Source: a virus. Taken from it: a stretch of DNA of 64,000 nt. The DNA lies in the IMG/VR virus record IMGVR_UViG_3300032053_000043, positions 1 through 64,000 of that record; one strand, written 5' to 3'. Below are positions 57,996 through 64,000 of the stretch, piece after piece (within the stretch, counting starts at the first letter, position 1; the number at the start of each line of letters is the position of its first letter). The position numbers and the translations under genes are program-made. The notes under the pieces are model-generated. The model was not told where the DNA came from and did no database searches. It saw only the letters and a list, made by a program, of their open reading frames with translations.

Positions 57996-58647
57996 AGTAG
58001 ATGGATGTGAACATCTCTGTCCAGACTGCGATGCACTTTGGTATCACATCTTAGCTGAAAGGGAGCACTGCCAAATACCGCTATTAAAATGGCGTTGTCC
58101 AAGGTGTGAAAAGGCACACCAAGCAAAGTTGGTGGAAGCTTTCCATAAGATGGTTGATATGCCCACGACGAAAGCGGGCTCCTTTTATCTTTGTGGCAAG
58201 GAGCGAATGGAAGAGGAACTTCTCAATGACACCGCTCCGCAAACGTCAACCGTGTTGGTGTATCGTCCCACGACTGAAGCTCTTGGCGCCTGCGCCGAAT
58301 TTGCTCGACAATGCGAAAGTGCCGCGGGTGTTACGGAAGTGAGGAAGATTCTGGACGATTCGCGTGGAGCGGAGTCCGCGGCGAGGAACTTATGGTTGTT
58401 TCGTGGTCAGCTTACACTCATCGCAGAAGCAGAGCTTGCTCACCGCATGATGCTTCGTAGTAAGAGGTTCAGCCGGACGCTCACCGCAAAGGCGAAAGCC
58501 ATGGGCGTTCGCGTGAAGGAAAAGTCTTTAGACAAGAAGCACGCAAAAAAGTCCAAAAATTTTTCCGAAGCAGAGTTGCAAGCTTTGGCTGCGAAGTTAG
58601 CAGCGCTGGGAATCTCGCCGGAGAAGTTGAAGGAGATGCTTGGATGA
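57988..58647 (+). CDS. Zinc-binding protein of unknown function (219 residues)
   Basis: ATG 57988, overlapping the FtsK end. Two Cys motifs (CEHLCPDCDALWYHILAE and LKWRCPRCEKAHQAK) form zinc sites; the C-terminal half is basic helical (RTLTAKAKAMGVRVKEKSLD; LQALAAKLAALGISPEKLKE). Perhaps a partner of the translocase. Confidence 0.55.
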   Translation: MPEVDGCEHLCPDCDALWYHILAEREHCQIPLLKWRCPRCEKAHQAKLVEAFHKMVDMPTTKAGSFYLCGKERMEEELLNDTAPQTSTVLVYRPTTEALGACAEFARQCESAAGVTEVRKILDDSRGAESAARNLWLFRGQLTLIAEAELAHRMMLRSKRFSRTLTAKAKAMGVRVKEKSLDKKHAKKSKNFSEAELQALAAKLAALGISPEKLKEMLG

Positions 58648-59027
58648 TCCAAGCCTACGGCGACACGTTCCGTTTTACCTACGCCGATGGTCGTGTTTTA
58701 GACGACATTTCCCAGGCGTCCTCCGAAGAAGTAGCAGAGCTGTTAGCAAGCTACCGTGGTCTGGTACGCAGCTTGGAGCACTCGCTAGACGAAGCTCGTA
58801 AGAGCCACGCGGCGCGAATTACTCCGTCTGGAACAGTTAAAATACGCATCGGGACCACGAGGCGAAGAGCTTCGCCAAAGATGTTGAAAACAGGGTTGGC
58901 TGCGCTTGCGGATTCTATTCTAACCGCCGACCGCGAGACGGTGGCCGCGTTAATTAAGCAGTTGTCCGGTGTTTCGCAGCCGAAAGGCGTACCACAAAAT
59001 GTCAACGACGATGATTGCCCCTTCTGA
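58644..59027 (+). CDS. Protein with SSB-like acidic C-terminal tail
   Basis: 127 residues, start overlaps the previous stop. Helical (QASSEEVAELLASYRGLVRS; LADSILTADRETVAALIKQL). It ends NVNDDDCPF, close to the SSB-Ct tail (acidic residues, then PF) that binds host recombination and replication proteins. No OB-fold is seen. It may compete for, or bring in, SSB partners. Confidence 0.6.
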   Translation: MIQAYGDTFRFTYADGRVLDDISQASSEEVAELLASYRGLVRSLEHSLDEARKSHAARITPSGTVKIRIGTTRRRASPKMLKTGLAALADSILTADRETVAALIKQLSGVSQPKGVPQNVNDDDCPF

Positions 59028-60132
59028 GGTTGTACGGACACCGAAGGCATTATACGAAGTCCTTCCGGATGGCCGCTGGAAATTTAACATCGACCATACA
59101 ACTTTGCAATCCTTTACCACTTGTGAAAGGCTTTTCAAATTCAAACATCTCAATAACGCCCGCCGTAGAGGCGGCTTCGCCTTTAATACTACTGTAGGCA
59201 TTTGGTGGTCCGAGGTAATGTCGGAGTTTTACGAAAGTATCCATGATAATGGTAAAGTAACACTTGGCGAAGCCGTGCAAAGCGCAGTTAAATACTGGCT
59301 ACGCTATGACATGGAACGATTCAAGACAATCGCATTGGAGAAGTACCAAAAGTTTGGGGGCTCCGAGATAGGAGTTGGTTTACGCCCTAACAGCGGTTTA
59401 CACGCCGGCGCCGATACAGAACGTTACGTAAACTTACCTACTGGCGCCATCGCTATGGTCAGTGAATACTGGACGCAACGCGCTGAAGCGGATGCCAGAG
59501 ACTGGAAAATACTCGCAACTGAAAGCCATTTCGGAATCACTGATGATCTAATTCTTGCCGAAAACGAATACGTAATTGTAAATTGGACGGGGCGTATTGA
59601 CTTGGCAATTCTGGATCACCAAGGCCGGCTAATTCCGGTTGATTTTAAGACTAGAGACTACGTCGATCCCGCTGCGATTCTACTCGACTACAAGCCACAT
59701 CCGCAAACCGCTGGCTATATAGTAGCAATGAACCATCTTGCGGGTCAGCTTGGTGTACCACGGAACGTGGATCGTTGTATGTTGATTGTATGCGGACGGT
59801 TAACGCCTGCGGAGCCGCGCAAGAAAGGTAATCCAAAGAAGCCCCGCTTCGCACAAGTGTACGTTCCATATTCGCAAAGCGAACTTGCGGAGTGGCAAGA
59901 GCAGACGCTAAGGAAAGTATCGCGTATGCGCGAAGCCCTTGAAACAAACTTCTTTATTACCAAAGAAGTCTCTTGTCACAATCAATTTGGGAGCCCGTGT
60001 GAATTTAGGGAAGTTTGCAACAAGCCTCCTGAAGTCCGCGATGCGGTTCTCCGAAGGGATTATGAGGTTATACTTCCCTGGAGTCCCGCTCGTCCTGACG
60101 ATAGGAGTGTGGGAAAAGGAGAGAAACCGTGA
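58999..60132 (+). CDS. PD-(D/E)XK nuclease with iron-sulfur cysteines
   Basis: 377 residues from ATG 58999. TTCERLFKFKHLNNARRRGG near the N-terminus and CHNQFGSPCEFREVCNK near the C-terminus give four Cys as in Cas4/AddB-like nucleases. The catalytic core reads TGRIDLAILDHQGRLIPVDF, KTRD, and a Q-x3-GY box. It likely digests one strand at DNA ends for recombination. The start is inside the previous gene. Confidence 0.85.
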   Translation: MSTTMIAPSEVVRTPKALYEVLPDGRWKFNIDHTTLQSFTTCERLFKFKHLNNARRRGGFAFNTTVGIWWSEVMSEFYESIHDNGKVTLGEAVQSAVKYWLRYDMERFKTIALEKYQKFGGSEIGVGLRPNSGLHAGADTERYVNLPTGAIAMVSEYWTQRAEADARDWKILATESHFGITDDLILAENEYVIVNWTGRIDLAILDHQGRLIPVDFKTRDYVDPAAILLDYKPHPQTAGYIVAMNHLAGQLGVPRNVDRCMLIVCGRLTPAEPRKKGNPKKPRFAQVYVPYSQSELAEWQEQTLRKVSRMREALETNFFITKEVSCHNQFGSPCEFREVCNKPPEVRDAVLRRDYEVILPWSPARPDDRSVGKGEKP

Positions 60133-60305
60133 TAATTTTGGTTCTCGACGCTGAAGAGCAAAAAGTTTTACTTTCGGCACTGGATTACGGCGCATGGAGT
60201 AAAGAAGTTCTACCGTATGTTCTTGCTTTACCGAAGCGCATAAAACTTGCACAAAGTTTCCTCCGGAATGGGGAGGAAAGTGTGGGGGAAGGAGACGTAC
60301 TGTGA
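60129..60305 (+). CDS. 58-residue hypothetical protein
   Basis: GTG 60129 overlaps the nuclease stop and its stop overlaps the next start. IILVLDAEEQKVLLSALDYG then a helix with KRIKLAQSF. Helical small protein between recombination genes; unknown. Confidence 0.55.
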   Translation: MIILVLDAEEQKVLLSALDYGAWSKEVLPYVLALPKRIKLAQSFLRNGEESVGEGDVL

Positions 60306-61120
60306 TCCAACCCATGGATTTGAAAAACACCAAACCGTTTGGTCAACTAACATTGGCTATCGTCGGCGCTCCCAAGAGCGGGAAGTCACGGCTTGCGTCC
60401 ACCGGGCGCAAGTCTATGCTCTTCCTTGACTACGATCTTCGCAGCGAGGCTATTGCCGGCAGGGACCAAACCTTCGCGGTTAAGATGATCGACCCACCAG
60501 CACCGGGAAACGCTACGTCCGTTCCGGACACGTTCGACATTCTATCTTCGATAGAAAAAAGCCGTAAGGTTTGCGAACTGTCTTCAGCCGCAGGCAAGCT
60601 GTTTCCGGAAGCGGATCCGTCTCTGGAACTGAAAACGCTAGTAATAGACAGCGCCGATTCGCTGGCGAAGCGTTCACTCAACTTCTTACTTTCCTCATCC
60701 GACAAAATTCGTCACTCCCTGACTGTCGGAAAGTTCACCCACTATACCCCTAACAGTTGGGTTGGCTGGGTCGCCGACGTGGGCCTTGTGGAAAGTATTG
60801 TACTTCGTTGTATTGCAACAGGACTCGATGTGATCTTCGTTCTCCACGAGGCCCCTGAAGAATCAGCGGAGTCGACCGAGGAAAGCCCAAAGTTCACCGG
60901 CCGTATTACGGTGTATCCAGTGCGCTACGGCCGTCTCTTGAAATACTTCAACGAAGTTTGGCGTATGCAGTTGGTCCCGGGGAAAGAGGGACGGTACGTA
61001 CCGCAGGTGCGTGTCTGCCAAGATTGGAATTTCAACGCTTCGACTTGCTTGCAACTTGATCCGGTTGAAAAGCCGGACATTGCAGTGATGCTTGCCAAGC
61101 AACCAACGAATGTTCGTTAA
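60302..61120 (+). CDS. RecA-fold ATPase, Sak4/AAA_24-like
   Basis: 272 residues from GTG 60302 (ATG 60314 is an alternative). Walker A LTLAIVGAPKSGKSRLAST, Walker B TLVIDSADSLAKRS. The order matches phage Sak4-type single-strand annealing or RecA-superfamily ATPases (AAA_24). With the nuclease and ssDNA-binding-like genes it forms a phage recombination set. Confidence 0.8.
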   Translation: MIQPMDLKNTKPFGQLTLAIVGAPKSGKSRLASTGRKSMLFLDYDLRSEAIAGRDQTFAVKMIDPPAPGNATSVPDTFDILSSIEKSRKVCELSSAAGKLFPEADPSLELKTLVIDSADSLAKRSLNFLLSSSDKIRHSLTVGKFTHYTPNSWVGWVADVGLVESIVLRCIATGLDVIFVLHEAPEESAESTEESPKFTGRITVYPVRYGRLLKYFNEVWRMQLVPGKEGRYVPQVRVCQDWNFNASTCLQLDPVEKPDIAVMLAKQPTNVR

Positions 61121-61164
61121 CAACCATCGCTACGGCGATGAATCAAAAAGGAGAGTAAGACCAA

Positions 61165-61671
61165 ATGGCCAAAATCAAGGTCTCAAGGGAATCCTTGGAG
61201 TTTGAAACGTATCCCCCTGGGGATTACGTTGTCCAACTACATGGTTTCAGACCGAAAAAGTCGAACGACAAGAACTCCACCAACCTACAGCCCCAACTCA
61301 AAATCGTGGGGCACCCTACGCTTGCCGGCAAACACGTCTTCTGCAACCTGAATGACGGTGCCGGATTCATTATCCGCGACTTCGTCCATTGCATGGGCTT
61401 GTTTATGGACAACGAAGTTCCGGGTCAGGAAGTCGGGGACCGGGGTCTAGAACTTCCTGGGGAGTTTGTGAATTGGGACGATGCCGATCCAAGCAAAGCT
61501 CAATATGCCGGTCCGCTTTTGGGAAGAACCGGCCGTATTGAGCTTGCTGAAACGCAGGCGCGTGACAAAAGTGGAAACGCTGTTCCGAACAAAACACGGA
61601 ACGAAGTTAAGCGTTTTTATTGCGCGGCACCGGGTTGCACGGTTCAACACAAGGAGTCGCTTATCCGTTGA
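61165..61671 (+). CDS. Phage ssDNA-binding-like protein
   Basis: 168 residues behind AAAAGGAGAG. SLEFETYPPGDYVVQLHGFR, QPQLKIVGHPTLAGKHVFCN and an OB-like beta pattern resemble phage ssDNA-binding proteins that accompany Sak4 ATPases (DUF669-like). The C-terminal region is basic. Context supports it more than sequence. Confidence 0.6.
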   Translation: MAKIKVSRESLEFETYPPGDYVVQLHGFRPKKSNDKNSTNLQPQLKIVGHPTLAGKHVFCNLNDGAGFIIRDFVHCMGLFMDNEVPGQEVGDRGLELPGEFVNWDDADPSKAQYAGPLLGRTGRIELAETQARDKSGNAVPNKTRNEVKRFYCAAPGCTVQHKESLIR

Positions 61672-61680
61672 ACGAAGTAG

Positions 61681-61712
61681 CGCAAGCGGAGCTTTTGCAT
61701 ACTCCGCTTGCG
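61681..61712 (+). terminator. Hairpin at the composition border
   Basis: CGCAAGCGGAG (61681-61691) and CTCCGCTTGCG (61702-61712), perfect 11-pair stem, 10-base loop, followed by TTCTTACTA. A weak T tail. It marks the point where GC content and gene style change. Confidence 0.6.
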
Positions 61713-61739
61713 TTCTTACTAAGGCGAAAAGGAGCAACC

Positions 61740-63449
61740 ATGACGAAAGCAGGAGCAAGTGAAAGAGCGTTGAAGGCGGCGGAGGAAGTGAGGTCGCTCG
61801 CCATGGACTATTTCGGTTACGCCACGGCGACTGGCGACACGAATGAGGTATACCAGAAATTCCCGGTAACAGGGGTGGCCGCAATCATCGACGCGGAGTT
61901 CCCCGCTGGCGATAGGCGGAAAGGTGAACGCCGCGAAGGTTCATCGTCGGGAACGGATAAAGACTATTGCCTTGCTGATGGTTCCTACCGCCGCAAGTCC
62001 GAGCGTCGCAAGAACACCACCGAGCAGGATGGGCAGGCGATTGGAACTCCCGGTGAAGTACCACCGCCACCACCCACTCCGGCGGAGATTGCACGGGAGA
62101 TTGTTGATCCATTCCATCACGACAACTTCAGTTCGACTGGAGACCGTGTAGTGCGTGAAATCACCGCCGCCATTCCACTCCAGTCGGAGCGGGAGAGGCA
62201 GGCAGACCACGCTGAAGATGCACGATACTACCAGCGGTGCAACACGGATCAGGCGTTCCGCATCGTGGAACTGGAGCGGCAGTTGGCTGATCTCCTCCAG
62301 TATGTTACGAACTGCGCCAACATTTTACCTGGAAGTGGTATACTTGCCGTGAAGATTAAGCGAGTTATGGACGACCTTGACAAGCACCAGCAAGAAGTTG
62401 CGGAACTGAAGCTGCAGAACGCACAGAACGTCGGCATCATTCGTAACTTGACCGAGCAATCCCGAGGCCGCTGGCGGGTTCATCCCGACGAAGACGGTGA
62501 AGCCGGTGAGACATGGGCTGCTGCCTTTGCTGATTGTGATATGCAGCGCATGGAACTGGAGCGGCAGTTAGCTGAACAGCTAACGGCAAACGACCTGATA
62601 AATGAGCAATACGATGCCGCGTTGGACGTCGTGATCGAGCAGCAAAACCGCGCCAAGGTTGTAGAGGCACAACTTTCCCCCTCGCCCTGCGGCGTCAAGG
62701 GCCATTGCAAGGTGGATTGGACGGAGAGGCGGGCAGGTGAGAGGCGCGGAAACGCGGTTCCTGGCATCGAGGATCGTCGTAAGTATGGATCAGGTGGATC
62801 GTGGTTGGAGCGTCGCATCACCAACTCCGGCGGTTACTGTGTGCGCTGCGGGGAAGCGGAGGAGGCTAAACTAGAAGCCATACGCCATGTTGCAACTGGC
62901 TGCGGTCTTGCTTGTCGGCCACGCACTAACCTGGATGACCTTGTGACTGCGATCAAACACGAAACGGGGCGGGCCGTCACCGAAGCCCTCGAAGAATGCT
63001 GCATGGTCCTCTGTACCCATTGCCATTGCCTTTGCTGCGGACCAGAACCAGGCAATGCGGAAGTGAAACCTGCCGTGTTAATAGAGGGCGGGTGGTGGCA
63101 CCCGGTAATCTGGTTGCCAAGCGGGGGAGCGGATCGTGTGCGCTGCGGAGCAGCCGCCATTCGTGGGTCGGTGCAAAGCCTGCGCGAATGGTACGCATGT
63201 CGCATCACCGACTCCGGCGGTTACTGCAGGAGATGTAAAGAAATCAATAGGGCCTGTGCAGAAGCAGAACTATCCGAAGCGGAAAGGCAAGGAGAGAGAA
63301 TCGAGAAGGCCGTCACCGACGCCCTTGATGCGGCTGTGGTACGGTTTGAGTTCGTGGCACTCGAATACTGCGAACGCTGGAAAGTGATGCCGAAGCAGTT
63401 CATTGATAAGGGGACGGCCGCCATTCGCGGGAAGGCGGTGAAGGGATGA
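61740..63449 (+). CDS. Modular phage protein, copy 2 (full length)
   Basis: 569 residues from ATG 61740 behind AAAAGGAG. Modules shared with 858-2348: AAIIDAEFP, GTPGEVPPPPPTPAEIARE, STGDRVVREITAAI, CGVKGHCKVDWTERR, TNSGGYCVRC and TDSGGYCRRC, ending VRFEFVALEYCERWKVMP. It also has RRKGERR/RRKSERR patches and coiled coils (ELERQLADLL). Two GGYC-RC motifs may bind zinc. Function unknown; a large early accessory protein. Confidence 0.75.
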   Translation: MTKAGASERALKAAEEVRSLAMDYFGYATATGDTNEVYQKFPVTGVAAIIDAEFPAGDRRKGERREGSSSGTDKDYCLADGSYRRKSERRKNTTEQDGQAIGTPGEVPPPPPTPAEIAREIVDPFHHDNFSSTGDRVVREITAAIPLQSERERQADHAEDARYYQRCNTDQAFRIVELERQLADLLQYVTNCANILPGSGILAVKIKRVMDDLDKHQQEVAELKLQNAQNVGIIRNLTEQSRGRWRVHPDEDGEAGETWAAAFADCDMQRMELERQLAEQLTANDLINEQYDAALDVVIEQQNRAKVVEAQLSPSPCGVKGHCKVDWTERRAGERRGNAVPGIEDRRKYGSGGSWLERRITNSGGYCVRCGEAEEAKLEAIRHVATGCGLACRPRTNLDDLVTAIKHETGRAVTEALEECCMVLCTHCHCLCCGPEPGNAEVKPAVLIEGGWWHPVIWLPSGGADRVRCGAAAIRGSVQSLREWYACRITDSGGYCRRCKEINRACAEAELSEAERQGERIEKAVTDALDAAVVRFEFVALEYCERWKVMPKQFIDKGTAAIRGKAVKG

Positions 63450-63562
63450 GCGGCCTGATTCTCACACTGGCGATTGTAGCGATATACTTCAGCATCTTCC
63501 GCTACAAGCTGGAACGTCACAATGATAAGACCATTGAGTGGCTGAAGAAGGAGAAACCATGA
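63446..63562 (+). CDS. 38-residue membrane peptide
   Basis: ATG 63446 overlaps the previous stop. SGLILTLAIVAIYFSIFRY is a membrane span, followed by a charged tail. Its stop overlaps the next ATG. Confidence 0.55.
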   Translation: MSGLILTLAIVAIYFSIFRYKLERHNDKTIEWLKKEKP

Positions 63563-63864
63563 CCAGACGAGGAGCAGTTGCGTTACTGGCGGTTGTTGCC
63601 GGTATTACATCAAAGTTGGCCGCTTCACAGGTACTCGCTACTTTCAAGGGCGTTGTCACCAAGAAGAAAGAAGCCGCGTACCAAGCATGTCTTGCCAAAC
63701 ACGAGAAACAGAATACCATCGCTTTCGAATGTACGCCACCCGACCTCGACGCGCCTTATTGGTGCGAGATCAACGCCGATAACTGGGGCGGCATTCGCAT
63801 CGTCTCCGGCAAGGAAACCATTGAGATCACAATGGCGGAAGTGATGGAGGCGCTGAAACTGTAG
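63559..63864 (+). CDS. Hypothetical 101-residue protein
   Basis: ATG 63559. N-terminal hydrophobic part (AVALLAVVAGITSKLAASQ), then a lysine-rich helix and FECTPPDLDAPYWCEINAD, ending ETIEITMAEVMEALKL. Alpha/beta small phage protein; unknown. A signal or anchor at the N-terminus is possible. Confidence 0.5.
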   Translation: MTRRGAVALLAVVAGITSKLAASQVLATFKGVVTKKKEAAYQACLAKHEKQNTIAFECTPPDLDAPYWCEINADNWGGIRIVSGKETIEITMAEVMEALKL

Positions 63865-63889
63865 TTCATCCTGGAGTGAAAGGAGCACC

Positions 63890-64000
63890 ATGAAAGAAGA
63901 GTCGGGGTGTCCAACAAGAGAATCACAGGTCCAACAAGCTCTCGCGGCCCTCGAACAAGTTATAGGAGACTTGAAAACCAGGCCAGAACTTCTAGGCGGG
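63890..64000 (+). CDS. Partial protein at the right edge
   Basis: ATG 63890 behind AAAGGAG; 37 codons remain open at the window end. KEESGCPTRESQVQQALAAL then EQVIGDLKTRP. Helical; too short to name. Confidence 0.4.
   Translation, partial: MKEESGCPTRESQVQQALAALEQVIGDLKTRPELLGG

Overview
The window is part of a temperate, tailed-phage (or prophage) genome, probably short-tailed: there is a portal, terminase, scaffold, capsid, head-to-tail adaptors, tail-tube-like proteins, large ejection-type proteins and fibres/spikes, but I see no tape-measure, sheath or baseplate-wedge genes. A tyrosine integrase, a Gam-like nuclease inhibitor, RusA and a C5 DNA methyltransferase fit a temperate phage. The host is not identified. 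Heptamer minisatellites in the GC-rich part resemble those I associate with soil Acidobacteriota, but that is a weak clue. Layout: (1) 1-9.7 kb, plus strand, GC-rich early/accessory genes (RusA, Gam-like, C5 methyltransferase with an overprinted second frame, a pentamer-phased repeat array, a possible Cas7/RAMP-like protein, integrase). (2) 9.7-27 kb, minus strand, GC-rich late genes: lysis (M15 peptidase, holin-like), ejection-type proteins (one with an in-frame amber codon), tailspike, tail proteins, a duplicated adaptor, and a GIY-YIG endonuclease gene. (3) 27-48.3 kb, minus strand, lower GC: fibre-like proteins with signal peptides, an ATP-grasp enzyme, a second tail and lysis set, and the complete head/packaging module. 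(4) 48.4-61.7 kb, plus strand, lower GC: many small, translationally coupled early genes, two probable structured RNAs, J-domain, VWA and FtsK-like proteins, then a recombination set (Fe-S PD-(D/E)XK nuclease, RecA-fold ATPase, ssDNA-binding-like protein). (5) 61.7-64 kb, plus strand, GC-rich again, with a paralogue of a gene at 0.9-2.3 kb. The two compositions and the paired modules (two adaptors, two lysis sets, near-identical holin-like proteins) suggest a fusion of two related phages, by natural recombination or by mis-assembly. The strongest candidate for an undescribed system is at 6070-7326. A ~480-base leader is built from 13 AGCGGC anchors separated by whole numbers (5-9) of five-base units of pattern NNN-purine-pyrimidine (75 of 76 units fit). 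It lies directly upstream of a protein with features reminiscent of Cas7/RAMP folds. I suggest, as inference only, a nucleic acid read or coated by a repeating protein with a five-base step.
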